From contig NZ_CP086120.1 of assembly GCF_021216675.1 (NCBI RefSeq), positions 868,001 through 932,000 of the forward strand: DNA of 64,000 nt, in the 5' to 3' direction. This stretch comes from Streptomyces gobiensis (GTDB lineage Bacteria > Actinomycetota > Actinomycetes > Streptomycetales > Streptomycetaceae). The position numbers and the translations under genes are program-made. Below, piece after piece: positions 52,137-60,748 of this stretch. How positions within the stretch are numbered: position 1 is the stretch's first letter; each line of letters begins with the position of its first letter. Below the pieces are notes generated by a model that did not search any database, was not told the origin of the DNA, and saw nothing but the letters and a program-made list of their open reading frames with translations.

Positions 52137-53609
52137 ATGTCGACGGAACGACCTGGGAGTTCGTCCCAGCAGCGCACTCCCAACCGCCAGCTCGCCGCGC
52201 TGATCGCGGAGGCAGGTTTCTCCAACGCCGGGCTCGCCCGGAGAGTCGATCAGCTCGGCCTGGAACACGGGCTCGATCTCCGGTATGACAAGACCTCGGT
52301 GACCCGCTGGCTGCGTGGCCAGCAGCCGCGCGGGACGACGCCCGCGTTGATCGCCGAGGTCTTCACCCGACGGCTCGGGCGGCGCCTGACCGCGCAGGAC
52401 CTCGGTCTGGACGCGTGTGCGCCGGTATATGCCGGGCTGGAGTTCGCGGCGACCCCGGCCGAGGCCACGGACATCGTCAGCGGGCTGTGGCGCAAGGACT
52501 CCGGCAGCCATACGGAGCTGCGGAAGATCGCGTTCACCCCGGCGGGCCTGGTGGTGCCCAGCCGGGACTGGCTGATCGGCCGCCCGGACGAGCGGGTCGC
52601 CCGGGGTGAGGTGTCCGAGCCCCGGGTGCCCGCGCAGGGGCGGGGACCGACGGTCACCCGGCTGCGGGCGGACCGGCTGGAGCAGGTCGAGCGGGGGCCC
52701 GGACAGCGGGTGACCCATGGGGATGTCGCCGCGCTGCGTTCGGTCGCGGAGCTCTTCCGGGCGCTCGACCACACCTACGGCGGCGGCCATGCCCGGCAGG
52801 CGCTGGTGCGCTATCTGGAGCATGAGGCCGAGCCGATGCTGCGCGGGAGCTATGGCGAGCAGATCGGGCGCAGGCTGTTCGCGGCGGCCGCCGATCTGAC
52901 CCGGCTGGCCGGGTGGACGGCCTACGACATCGCGGCTCACGGGCTGGCCCAGCGGTATTTCGTACAGGCGCTGCGGCTGGCGCAGGCGGCCGGGGACCGG
53001 GCGTACGGCAGCTATGTCCTGGTGACGATGAGCCGTCAGGCGGTCTATCTGGGGCATGGCCGGGAGGCGGTGCAGCTGGCCCGGGTCGCCCAGCAGGGTG
53101 TGGGCGCCTCGGCGGCGCCGGTGGTGCAGGCGCTGCTGCACTCCGCGGAGGCCCGGGGCCATGGGGTGCTGGGCGAGGTGCGGGCGTGCACCGCCTCGCT
53201 GGCCCGGGCGGAGCGGGCCCTGGAGGCGGCCCGGCCGGGTGAGGAGGTGCCGTACTGGGCACGGTTCTTCGACGAGGCACAGCTGGCGGATGAGTTCGGC
53301 CACTGTCACCGGGATCTCCAGCAGTACCGGGCGGCGGCGGCGCAGCACGCTGAGCGGTCCTTGCAGCTGCGCGGCTCGGGGTACGCGCGCAGCAGGCTGT
53401 TCTGCCGGGTGGTGCTGGCGACGGCGCGGCTGGGTCTCGGTGAGATCGAGCAGGCCTGCTCACTGGGCGCGGAGGCGGCCCACGCGGCGGCGGAGATGCG
53501 CTCGGTACGGGCCCATGAGTATGTACGCGACTTTGAGCGGCGCCTTGAGCCCTACCGCGACGCGGCCCCGGTACGCGGCTATCGGGACCGCGTGGCGGCG
53601 CTGGGCTAG
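52137..53609 (+). CDS. HTH-containing regulator with TPR-like repeats
   Basis: 490 aa. N-terminal HTH-like region: LAALIAEAGFSNAGLARRVD and YDKTSVTRWLRGQQPRGTTP. A long helical TPR-like part follows (YFVQALRLAQAAGDRAYGSY; GREAVQLARVAQQGVGASAA; QYRAAAAQHAERSLQLRG). This architecture is shared with NsdA-type negative regulators of Streptomyces development and antibiotics, but it is a paralogue at best. It is divergent from lipB, the conserved position for this gene in Streptomyces. Confidence 0.85.
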   Translation: MSTERPGSSSQQRTPNRQLAALIAEAGFSNAGLARRVDQLGLEHGLDLRYDKTSVTRWLRGQQPRGTTPALIAEVFTRRLGRRLTAQDLGLDACAPVYAGLEFAATPAEATDIVSGLWRKDSGSHTELRKIAFTPAGLVVPSRDWLIGRPDERVARGEVSEPRVPAQGRGPTVTRLRADRLEQVERGPGQRVTHGDVAALRSVAELFRALDHTYGGGHARQALVRYLEHEAEPMLRGSYGEQIGRRLFAAAADLTRLAGWTAYDIAAHGLAQRYFVQALRLAQAAGDRAYGSYVLVTMSRQAVYLGHGREAVQLARVAQQGVGASAAPVVQALLHSAEARGHGVLGEVRACTASLARAERALEAARPGEEVPYWARFFDEAQLADEFGHCHRDLQQYRAAAAQHAERSLQLRGSGYARSRLFCRVVLATARLGLGEIEQACSLGAEAAHAAAEMRSVRAHEYVRDFERRLEPYRDAAPVRGYRDRVAALG

Positions 53610-53618
53610 GCGCACCGG

Positions 53619-54494
53619 TCACCGAGGGAGCTGGGACTCCGCTGCGGCCAGGATCTCCGTGACGCGCAGGGCGAAACCGGCGTCGCAGGGGTGAGGTGTA
53701 TCGCTGAGCAGGGCGTCAATGGCCCGGCCGTGGGCCTCGGCCGGTGGGGCGTCGCGCTCGGGAAGGGTGACGATGCCCGAGTTGCCGCGCAGTTCGGCGG
53801 TTACGCCGCAGGCGGCTGTCGGTGCGGAGTGGCTGACGGTGAGGGTGCTGGAGGCGCCGCTGGTGTGCCGCAGGGCCAGGTGGACCGTATCGCCCGGGCC
53901 GCGGGCGGCGGTGATGTCCGCCAGGCTGACGACATCGCCGAGCACCGGCAGCAGTACGGAGAGGGCGTGCGGGCCGACATCCCACAGGGCCCCCTTCTCC
54001 CGCCGCCAGGGCGAGGCCGTATACGGGCTGTCGGCGCCGCCGAATACCGGTGAGTACCAGTCCGCGCGGCCGGTGAACCAGCCGCCGGTCATGGTCTGCT
54101 CGGCGATCCACCGCGCTGATGTCGCGGCGAACCGGAGGGTGAAGAAGACGACCGAGCGGACGCCGCTCCGGTCGGCCGCCGCCACCACCTGCTGGGCGCC
54201 CGCGACCGTGGTGGCCAGCGGCTTGTCCAGCAGCAGCGGGCGGCCCGCCTCGGCGGCGCGCACCGCCAGGGGTGCCTGGACATCCGGCGGCACGGCGATC
54301 GCGACCGCGTCACAGTCGGCCAGCAGCGCGTCGACGTCCTCGTACGGCCGGGCGCCGAAGCGCTCCGCCACCGCCGCGGCGGCTTCCGGGCGGCGGCCCC
54401 AGACGCCCATGAGCTCCGCCCGGGGGTGTGCGTCGAGCGCGACCGCGTGGACGTGCTCCGCCCAGTGCCCGGTGCCCAGCAGTCCGAACCTCAC
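53619..54494 (-). CDS. Gfo/Idh/MocA-family oxidoreductase
   Basis: 291 aa. N-terminal Rossmann MRFGLLGTGHWAEHVHAVAL, family motif GRPLLLDKPLATTVAGAQ (DKP for EKP; catalytic Lys), and a C-terminal alpha/beta domain. Sugar or sugar-like substrates are usual for the family; specificity unknown. GTG 54494 overlaps the isomerase stop by four bases (GTGA), so the two are coupled. Confidence 0.9.
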   Translation of the reverse strand: MRFGLLGTGHWAEHVHAVALDAHPRAELMGVWGRRPEAAAAVAERFGARPYEDVDALLADCDAVAIAVPPDVQAPLAVRAAEAGRPLLLDKPLATTVAGAQQVVAAADRSGVRSVVFFTLRFAATSARWIAEQTMTGGWFTGRADWYSPVFGGADSPYTASPWRREKGALWDVGPHALSVLLPVLGDVVSLADITAARGPGDTVHLALRHTSGASSTLTVSHSAPTAACGVTAELRGNSGIVTLPERDAPPAEAHGRAIDALLSDTPHPCDAGFALRVTEILAAAESQLPR

Positions 54495-54907
54495 GCGGAC
54501 GTTTCCCCCTTGTCCCCCTTATCCCCTTTACTCGCCTTGTGCTCGACCTTGCCCGTCTTGTGCGCGACGTAGGCCCGCGGGTCCAGATCGGTGATGTGCA
54601 CGGAGGTGTGCAGCTGGCGGCCCGCCGCCGGTAGCTGGGCCCTGGCCAGCTCCATGACGGCCTCGGCCAGCCCCGCCTTGGCCTCGGGGCTGCGTCCGGC
54701 ATGGATCGCCACCTCGATATGGACCATGTCGATGTCCTCGGCGCCGTCCGCGATCACGCACTCCTCGATCCGCCGGAACCGCGTCCTGCAGGCGGCCGCC
54801 GAGGCGTCGATGGTCTTCTCGATCACCGAGTGCAGCTCCCGGCCGAACGCATGGCGGTCAAAGGTATAGGCGAGCGGCGCGGCGTAATCGACGGTGATGT
54901 GCGGCAC
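54491..54907 (-). CDS. CHMI/tautomerase-superfamily protein
   Basis: 138 aa starting MPHITVDYAAPLAYTFDRHA; Pro2 after Met removal is the catalytic base of 5-carboxymethyl-2-hydroxymuconate isomerase-like tautomerases. IDMVHIEVAIHAGRSPEAKA and QLHTSVHITDLDPRAYVAHK also fit. The C-terminus is a Lys-rich tail (HKASKGDKGDKGE). Pathway unclear, since no homoprotocatechuate genes are near. First gene of the pair with the Gfo/Idh protein; divergent from glnII. Confidence 0.85.
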   Translation of the reverse strand: MPHITVDYAAPLAYTFDRHAFGRELHSVIEKTIDASAAACRTRFRRIEECVIADGAEDIDMVHIEVAIHAGRSPEAKAGLAEAVMELARAQLPAAGRQLHTSVHITDLDPRAYVAHKTGKVEHKASKGDKGDKGETSA

Positions 54908-54997
54908 GGGACCTCCTGGTACGCACGGATACGCAGATGAGACGGCCCCAGCCTATGCCGGGCCTCCCCGTCGGCGGCGGACCAGTCCGAGGAGTAG

Positions 54998-55035
54998 TTC
55001 ACAACGGCTTAACAGTCGGGCAACTGCCGGGAAAT
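54998..55035 (+). promoter_or_regulatory. GlnR a/b binding-site pair upstream of glnII
   Basis: TTCAC-AACGGC-TTAAC (54998-55013) and GCAAC-TGCCGG-GAAAT (55020-55035). Both approximate GTnAC-n6-GAAAC and start 22 bases apart, about 66-103 bases before the glnII start. The second box is the better match. Confidence 0.78.
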
Positions 55036-55100
55036 CGCAGGTCGTGATGGTACGGACAAGCGCGACACCGTTGCTGAGACCTGCTGAAGGATGAAAGCCC

Positions 55101-56120
55101 GTGAGCTACAAGGCCGAGTACATCTGGATCGACGGCACCGAGCCGACCGCCAAGCTCCGCTCGAAGACGAAGATTCTGGCCGATGGCGCCGAGCCGCCGG
55201 TCTGGGGCTTCGACGGGTCCAGCACCAACCAGGCCGAGGGTCATGCCTCCGACCGGGTGCTCAAGCCGGTCGCCTCTTACCCGGACCCGATCCGGGGCGG
55301 GGACGACATCCTCGTGCTGTGCGAGGTGTTCCACATCGACGACACTCCGCATGAGTCCAACACCCGTGCCCTGCTGCGCCCGCTCGCGGAGAAGTACGCC
55401 GGGCAGGAGCCGATCTTCGGCATCGAGCAGGAGTACACCTTCTTCAAGGGCTCCCGCCCGCTCGGTTTCCCGGAGAACGGCTACCCGGCCCCGCAGGGCG
55501 GCTACTACTGCGGTGTGGGCGCCGACGAGATCCACGGCCGGGAGATCGTCGAGAAGCACCTGGACAACTGTCTCGCCGCCGGGCTCGGCATCTCCGGTAT
55601 CAACGCCGAGGTCATGCCCGGCCAGTGGGAGTTCCAGGTCGGCCCGCTCTCCCCGCTGGAGGTCGCCGACCAGCTGTGGATCGCCCGCTGGCTGCTCTAC
55701 CGCACCGCCGAGGACTTCGGGGTCTCCGCGACGCTGGACCCCAAGCCCGCCAAGGGCGACTGGAACGGCGCGGGCGCGCACACCAACTTCTCCACCAAGG
55801 CGATGCGGGAGGGCTACGACGCGATCATCGCCGCCTGTGAGGCGCTGGGTAAGGGCGACAAGCCCCTGGAGCACGTCAAGAACTACGGCGTGGGGGTCGA
55901 GGCCCGGCTGACCGGCGCCCATGAGACCGCTCCGTGGAATGAGTACAGCTACGGCGTCTCCAACCGCGGCGCCTCGGTCCGTATCCCCTGGCAGGTCGAG
56001 GTCGACAAGAAGGGCTACATCGAGGACCGTCGCCCCAACGCCAATGTCGACCCGTATGTGGTCACCCGGCTGATGGTCGACACCGTCTGCACCGAGCTGG
56101 ACGCGCTCGACCTGGTCTGA
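55101..56120 (+). CDS. glnII: Glutamine synthetase type II
   Basis: 339 aa, the eukaryote-like GS found beside GSI in Streptomyces, Frankia and rhizobia. Motifs: VWGFDGSSTNQAEGHASDRV, FGIEQEYTFFK (metal Glu), NAEVMPGQWEFQVGP, GDWNGAGAHTNFSTKAMR, and NRGASVRIPW. No adenylylation Tyr loop, as expected. GTG 55101 with AAGGA upstream. Under probable GlnR control (boxes upstream) and closed by a hairpin. Confidence 0.98.
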   Translation: MSYKAEYIWIDGTEPTAKLRSKTKILADGAEPPVWGFDGSSTNQAEGHASDRVLKPVASYPDPIRGGDDILVLCEVFHIDDTPHESNTRALLRPLAEKYAGQEPIFGIEQEYTFFKGSRPLGFPENGYPAPQGGYYCGVGADEIHGREIVEKHLDNCLAAGLGISGINAEVMPGQWEFQVGPLSPLEVADQLWIARWLLYRTAEDFGVSATLDPKPAKGDWNGAGAHTNFSTKAMREGYDAIIAACEALGKGDKPLEHVKNYGVGVEARLTGAHETAPWNEYSYGVSNRGASVRIPWQVEVDKKGYIEDRRPNANVDPYVVTRLMVDTVCTELDALDLV

Positions 56121-56161
56121 CGCCCGGCGTCTGACGTTCGCCTGGTCTTCCGGGCCGCTGT

Positions 56162-56195
56162 GCGGTGGGTTCCTCCGGCCGGAGGGACCCACCGC
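56162..56195. terminator. Bidirectional terminator after glnII
   Basis: 17-bp stem with one mismatch (56162-56178 and 56179-56195, essentially no loop), between convergent glnII and the phosphoribosyltransferase-hydrolase gene. Confidence 0.85.
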
Positions 56196-56200
56196 TGTCG

Positions 56201-57523
56201 TTATGCGGCGCTCGGTGTGCCGCGGCGGGCGGGGGCGGTGTGGTCCAGGAACCAGTCGCGGGCGAGCTCGGCCACCTCTTCCAGGGCGCCCGGTTCCTCG
56301 AAGAGGTGCGTGGCCTCCGGTACGACGGCGAGCTGGCTCTCACAGCGCAGCTCGGCCTGCGCCCGCCGGTTGAGGTCGAGCACCATCTCATCGTTTCCGC
56401 CCACGATGAGCAGCGTGGGAGCCCGTACCGCCGCGAGCGCCGGCCCCGCGAGGTCGGGTCGGCCGCCCCGTGAGACGACGGCGGCGATCTCCATGTCTGC
56501 ACCCGCGGCGGCCCGCAGCGCGGCGGCGGCACCGGTGCTGGCACCGAAGTAGCTGATCGGGGCGGACTCACGGCGCCGCAGCCAGCGGGTGACCTCCATA
56601 AGCCGTCCGGCCAGCACCTCGATATCGAAGACGTTCGCCCGGTCCAGCTCCTCCTCCCGCGTGAGCAGGTCGAAGAGCAGGGTGCCCAGACCGGCCCCGT
56701 TCAGGGCCTGGGCTACGGACCGGTTGCGCGGGCTGCGGCGGCTGCTGCCGCTGCCGTGTGCGAAGACAACGATGGCGGGGGCGCCTTCGGGCACCTTGAG
56801 ATCCCCGATCAGCTCTACGCCACCGGCGTCGATCCGTACCTCGGCCTCTTCGGCCGCCTGGGCGGCGTGAGCGCCCTGCGCCTTCACGGCCTCCCGGGTG
56901 GCTTGCAGCAGGGACACCACTTCGTCGTCGGTGGTCTGGGAAAAGTCCCGATACCACTCGCCGACCGCGTAAAAGACCTCCGGGGCGGAGAGGCACACCA
57001 GCTCATCGGCCTCGCGGCGAAGCGTATCGACGGTATCCGCGGGGGCGACCGGAACGGCGAGGATCACTCGGGCCGCCCCTTGCGCCCGGGCGACCTGGCA
57101 GGCGGCCTTCGCGGTGCCGCCGGTAGCGATCCCATCGTCCACGATGATCACTGTGCGGCCGTGGAGCGCGATCCGTGGCTCGTCGCCACGGAACTGGCGT
57201 GCCTGACGCTGGAGTTTCTCCTCCTCGGCCCGCTCCACCACCGCCATATCCGTACGGCTCACGCCGCTGCGCTGGACGATGTCGTCCCTGATCACCCGGA
57301 CGCCGCCTTCGCCAATGGCGCCAAAGCCCAGCTCCGGGTGGTACGGCACACCGAGCTTGCGGACGACGATCACGTCCATCGGGGCGCTGAGCTCGCGGGC
57401 CACTTCAAAGGCCACGGGCACGCCGCCACGTGGCAGGCCCAGGACGACCGGGTGGTCGTCGCGTAGATGTCGCAGTCGTTCGGCGAGGAGCTTCCCTGCT
57501 TCCTCGCGGTCTGTGAACCTCAT
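56201..57523 (-). CDS. Phosphoribosyltransferase-hydrolase fusion protein
   Basis: 440 aa, two domains. Residues 1-215: type I phosphoribosyltransferase with PVVLGLPRGGVPVAFEVARE and the PRPP loop VIIVDDGIATGGTAKAAC. Residues about 225-435: dienelactone-hydrolase-like alpha/beta hydrolase with VVFAHGSGSSRRSPRNR, nucleophile elbow YFGASTGAAAALRA, IVGGNDEMV and PEATHLFEEPG (Ser, Asp and His all visible). This fusion recurs in bacteria, but the reaction it performs is not established. Convergent with glnII, divergent from the NCS2 permease operon. Confidence 0.92.
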   Translation of the reverse strand: MRFTDREEAGKLLAERLRHLRDDHPVVLGLPRGGVPVAFEVARELSAPMDVIVVRKLGVPYHPELGFGAIGEGGVRVIRDDIVQRSGVSRTDMAVVERAEEEKLQRQARQFRGDEPRIALHGRTVIIVDDGIATGGTAKAACQVARAQGAARVILAVPVAPADTVDTLRREADELVCLSAPEVFYAVGEWYRDFSQTTDDEVVSLLQATREAVKAQGAHAAQAAEEAEVRIDAGGVELIGDLKVPEGAPAIVVFAHGSGSSRRSPRNRSVAQALNGAGLGTLLFDLLTREEELDRANVFDIEVLAGRLMEVTRWLRRRESAPISYFGASTGAAAALRAAAGADMEIAAVVSRGGRPDLAGPALAAVRAPTLLIVGGNDEMVLDLNRRAQAELRCESQLAVVPEATHLFEEPGALEEVAELARDWFLDHTAPARRGTPSAA

Positions 57524-57696
57524 GATTCACCCCACGTCGGGCGATTCGCTGGCGTTTCGCTGACGTCCCTTAGTCTTCTGGTCCCTCCCCTGGGCCTCCT
57601 TAGTCCTATTCAGTCCTATTTTCCGGGAAAAGTTCTGAGAGGTTCCAGCGCTGCCGGACCCCTTGACGCCCCTGCAGCCCGTTCACATACTGGCTG

Positions 57697-57724
57697 CCAA
57701 ATCGATTTGGCCAAATCGATTTGG
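57697..57724 (+). promoter_or_regulatory. Two abutting LacI-type operators
   Basis: The perfect palindrome CCAAATCGATTTGG occurs twice back to back (57697-57710 and 57711-57724), 70 bases before the permease start. The core AAATCGATTT fits LacI-family operators (central CG, AAA/TTT arms). A LacI-family gene closes this operon at 61439-62491 and is the obvious ligand-controlled repressor. Confidence 0.85.
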
Positions 57725-57793
57725 CGCATGGCGTACCCCGCCGGAGCCAGATCGCAGACCGAAGTCGGAGCGAGCCGAACGGAGCTCGAAAAC

Positions 57794-59224
57794 GTGTCCA
57801 CGCCCAGCGCACCACACCCCGCACCAGATCCCGCACCCCACCCCGTAGACGAATCCCGCCCGCTCAGCAGGGTGATGCTCTTCGGCATCCAGCATGTTCT
57901 GGTGATGGCCGCTACGCCCATCTCGGCCGTCTTCCTGATGAGTGCCGTCCTCGGCTTCGACGCCCGTCTCACCGTCAATCTGCTCTCGGCGGTGTTCATC
58001 CTGTCCGGCGTGGGGTCACTGCTCCAGTCCCTGGGCCCCTGGAAGCTCGGCGCCAAGCTGCCGTTCGTGATGCTGCCCGGGGGCGCCCCGCTCATCCTCT
58101 TCATCGCCATCGCCGAACAGCACGGCCCCCGTACCGCCACCGGGGCGGTGATCACCACCGGTCTCTTCTACTTCCTCGTACTCCCGCTCTTCGCCCGGCT
58201 GCTCCGGTTCTTTCCCGGCCTCGTCATCGGCACGATGATGGTCATCGTCGGGGTCAACCTCGTCAAAGTCGGCGCCCTGCTCGTCACCGGCCGTCCCGGG
58301 GAGCCCGGCTTCGCCGACACCCACAATCTGCTGCTGGGCTTCGCGACCATCGCCTTCACCATCGGCCTCTACTGGCTGTTCAGCGGCATACTTCGGCAAC
58401 TCGCCGTGATGCTCGGCCTCATCGCCGGTACGGTCCTGGCGGTCCTGCTCGGCAGCGCCGACTTCGGCGTGGTCGCCGATGGCTCCCTCGTCCAGGCGCC
58501 GCAGCCGCTGCCGTTCGGCACCCCCGAGTTCAATCTGCTCGCCGCACTGCCCCTGATGCTGTACAGCATCGCCTCGATGGCGGAGGCCACCGGGCAGACC
58601 GTCATCAACGCCGAAGCCGTCGGCAAGAAGATCGAGCCGGACAAGGATGTGCCCAAGACCATCCGCGGTGACGCGGTCACCTCGACCCTCGGCGGATTCT
58701 TCGGCCTGCCGCTGATGGTCACCAGCGGGGAGAACATCGGCATCGTACGGGTCACCGGGGTCCGCAGCCGGTTTGTCACGGTGGCCGCCGGGCTGGTGCT
58801 GATCCTCATTGGCTTCGCCGCGCCCATCACCCGTGCCATCAGCGCCGTTCCCTCCGCCGTGGTGGGCGGCACCGCGATGGTGGTCTTCGCGGTGATCACT
58901 GTGCTCGGTGTGCAGATGCTGGCCCGCTGCGATCTGCACGACCAGGCCAATACGTTCATCATCGCCACCGCACTGGCGCTGGGCCTGCTGCCGATCCTCG
59001 TGCCGGGCGTCTACGAGGCATTCCCGCCCAACGCCCGCATTCTGCTGGAGAGCGGAGTCGCGGTCGGCGCGACCGTCGCGGCCGTGCTCAACATCCTCTT
59101 CCACCATGTACGGCCCTGGCTCCGGCGCCGCCGCCCCGGCGGCACGGATACGGACACGGATACGGATACGGATACGGGCCGGTCGGCCGACGCGGACTCC
59201 GGCGCCGGCGTCCCGAAGTCCTGA
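57794..59224 (+). CDS. NCS2-family nucleobase permease
   Basis: 476 aa, about 14 helices. NCS2 (uracil/xanthine permease) features: FGIQHVLVMAATPISAVFLM at the N-terminus, YSIASMAEATGQTVINAEAV, and GGFFGLPLMVTSGENIGIVR, equivalent to the family SENIG motif. Start GTG 57794 (GGAG nine bases upstream) is preferred; longer in-frame starts would include the LacI operators. C-terminal GGTDTDTDTDTDTGRSAD is coded by an ACGGAT-type tandem repeat (59145-59178). Imports a purine-like base for the deaminase encoded next. Confidence 0.9.
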   Translation: MSTPSAPHPAPDPAPHPVDESRPLSRVMLFGIQHVLVMAATPISAVFLMSAVLGFDARLTVNLLSAVFILSGVGSLLQSLGPWKLGAKLPFVMLPGGAPLILFIAIAEQHGPRTATGAVITTGLFYFLVLPLFARLLRFFPGLVIGTMMVIVGVNLVKVGALLVTGRPGEPGFADTHNLLLGFATIAFTIGLYWLFSGILRQLAVMLGLIAGTVLAVLLGSADFGVVADGSLVQAPQPLPFGTPEFNLLAALPLMLYSIASMAEATGQTVINAEAVGKKIEPDKDVPKTIRGDAVTSTLGGFFGLPLMVTSGENIGIVRVTGVRSRFVTVAAGLVLILIGFAAPITRAISAVPSAVVGGTAMVVFAVITVLGVQMLARCDLHDQANTFIIATALALGLLPILVPGVYEAFPPNARILLESGVAVGATVAAVLNILFHHVRPWLRRRRPGGTDTDTDTDTDTGRSADADSGAGVPKS

Positions 59225-59269
59225 GCGAGCAGAAACCCCCAACCCCCCACCCCGACCGAGAAGAGAGTC

Positions 59270-60748
59270 ATGACCGACCTCCACCCCGACAGCCCCGACA
59301 GCCCCGACAGCCTTGACAGCCCCGACAGTCTCGGTGCCGAGTCGCTGCTGCTGGTTCCCGATGTGGTGCTGACGCCCGACGGGCCCGTGCGCGAGCACGC
59401 CGTCGTCGTCTCCGGCGGGATGTTCCTCGCCGTCGCCCCCGCCGAGCAGGTGCTGCGCGAGTACCGGCACCTCACCCCGGTGCGGCTGGCCGGACACGTC
59501 CTGATGCCCGGGTTCGTCGATGCCCATCACCACCTCACCCAGAGCTTCGGTTCGGCCCTGGCGTTCGGAGAGCCGTCGGAGATATTCCGCCGGGTGTGGG
59601 TGCCGCTGGAGGGCGCGCTGGATGAGGAATCCGCGCATCTCTCGGCGAAGCTGGCGGCATTGGAGGCGCTGCGCGGCGGCTTCACCACCGTCGCCGAGGC
59701 GGGCACCCGGGCACCGGTCGATGTGGAGGCGGTGGCCTCGGCCACCCGCGACGCGGGCCTCCGCTGTGTGCTCGGGATGGTCTGCGGCGATGTCGGCGTT
59801 GCTGGCGGGGATGGCGAACTGCCCGCCGACCGCGCGCAGGCACTGGCGGCGGCCGAGCGGCATCTCGGCCGCTATGCCGAGGACTCTCTGGTACACCCCT
59901 CGCTGGCCGTTCCGGTGCCCGAGGCGGCGACCGCGCGGACGCTGCGGGACACCGCCCAACTGGCCCGGGAGGCCGGTGCCGTCGTCCAGATCCATGTCAA
60001 TGAGCATCTCGCCGGCGTCGAACGGTCGCTGCTCCAGCACGGGCTGCGGCCCCTGGAGTACCTCCATGACGTCGGCGCGCTCGGGCCCCAACTGCTGGGT
60101 GCGCACGCCACGTTGCTCACCCCCGGGGAGGTGACGCTGCTGGTCGACAGCGGGGCGGCGGTCAGCTACAACCCGGTGGCCAGCGCCTGGAAGGGCAACG
60201 CCGTGGCCCCGGCCATGGCGCTGGCCGAGCGCGGGGTGCGCTTCGGGCTGGGCACCGACGGCACCCGGGGCGATGCGTTCCGGCTGGTGGAGGCCGCGGA
60301 GTTCGCCCAGCGGATCACCCATGGGCTGACCGTGGGCGACAACTCCTGCGGGGCGGGCTGGACCTGGCTGGAGCGGGCCACCCGGTGGGGTGCCGACGCC
60401 GTCGGGCTCGGGCACCGCACGGGGCGGATCGCCGAGGGGATGGCGGCGGACTTTCTGCTGGTCGATGTGACCGGGCCGGAGATGCGCCCGTCCTGGGACC
60501 TGCCCTGGGAGCTGGTGCGGCTGGCGGGCCGGGACCAGATCACCGCCGTCTTCGTCGCCGGACGGCTGCGGCTGTGGCACGGCTGGCCCACCGACTGGGA
60601 CGGTCCCGCCCTGGTCGAACAGGCCGCCGACACTGGCCGGAAGGTGGTGGAACAGGCCGCCATCACCCGCGCCCACCCCACGTCCGTACAGCACCAGGCC
60701 GCCCACTGCCGGGCCGGACGGCGGCGGACGGAGAACGGGGCGGCGTGA
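59270..60748 (+). CDS. Amidohydrolase, 8-oxoguanine/guanine deaminase-like
   Basis: 492 aa. Metal-dependent amidohydrolase of the deaminase branch: MPGFVDAHHHLTQSF (HxH metal site), VVQIHVNEHLAG, LLGAHATLLTP, SYNPVASAWKGN and GLGTDGTRGDAF (metal Asp), C-terminal ADFLLVDVTGPE. Order and spacing are as in 8-oxoguanine deaminase and hydroxyatrazine-type hydrolases. N-terminus DSPDSPDSLDSPDSL is a nine-base tandem repeat. Co-transcribed with the permease and TSUP gene, so it probably deaminates the imported heterocycle. Confidence 0.9.
   Translation: MTDLHPDSPDSPDSLDSPDSLGAESLLLVPDVVLTPDGPVREHAVVVSGGMFLAVAPAEQVLREYRHLTPVRLAGHVLMPGFVDAHHHLTQSFGSALAFGEPSEIFRRVWVPLEGALDEESAHLSAKLAALEALRGGFTTVAEAGTRAPVDVEAVASATRDAGLRCVLGMVCGDVGVAGGDGELPADRAQALAAAERHLGRYAEDSLVHPSLAVPVPEAATARTLRDTAQLAREAGAVVQIHVNEHLAGVERSLLQHGLRPLEYLHDVGALGPQLLGAHATLLTPGEVTLLVDSGAAVSYNPVASAWKGNAVAPAMALAERGVRFGLGTDGTRGDAFRLVEAAEFAQRITHGLTVGDNSCGAGWTWLERATRWGADAVGLGHRTGRIAEGMAADFLLVDVTGPEMRPSWDLPWELVRLAGRDQITAVFVAGRLRLWHGWPTDWDGPALVEQAADTGRKVVEQAAITRAHPTSVQHQAAHCRAGRRRTENGAA

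Noticed and set aside
57467..57793. Longer N-terminus for the NCS2 permease
   Set aside because: It would translate through the tandem LacI operators and non-coding-like DNA; GTG 57794 has a good RBS.
59145..59178. ACGGAT-type tandem repeat near the permease 3' end as a CRISPR-like array
   Set aside because: Six-base units inside a reading frame coding Asp-Thr repeats; no spacers.
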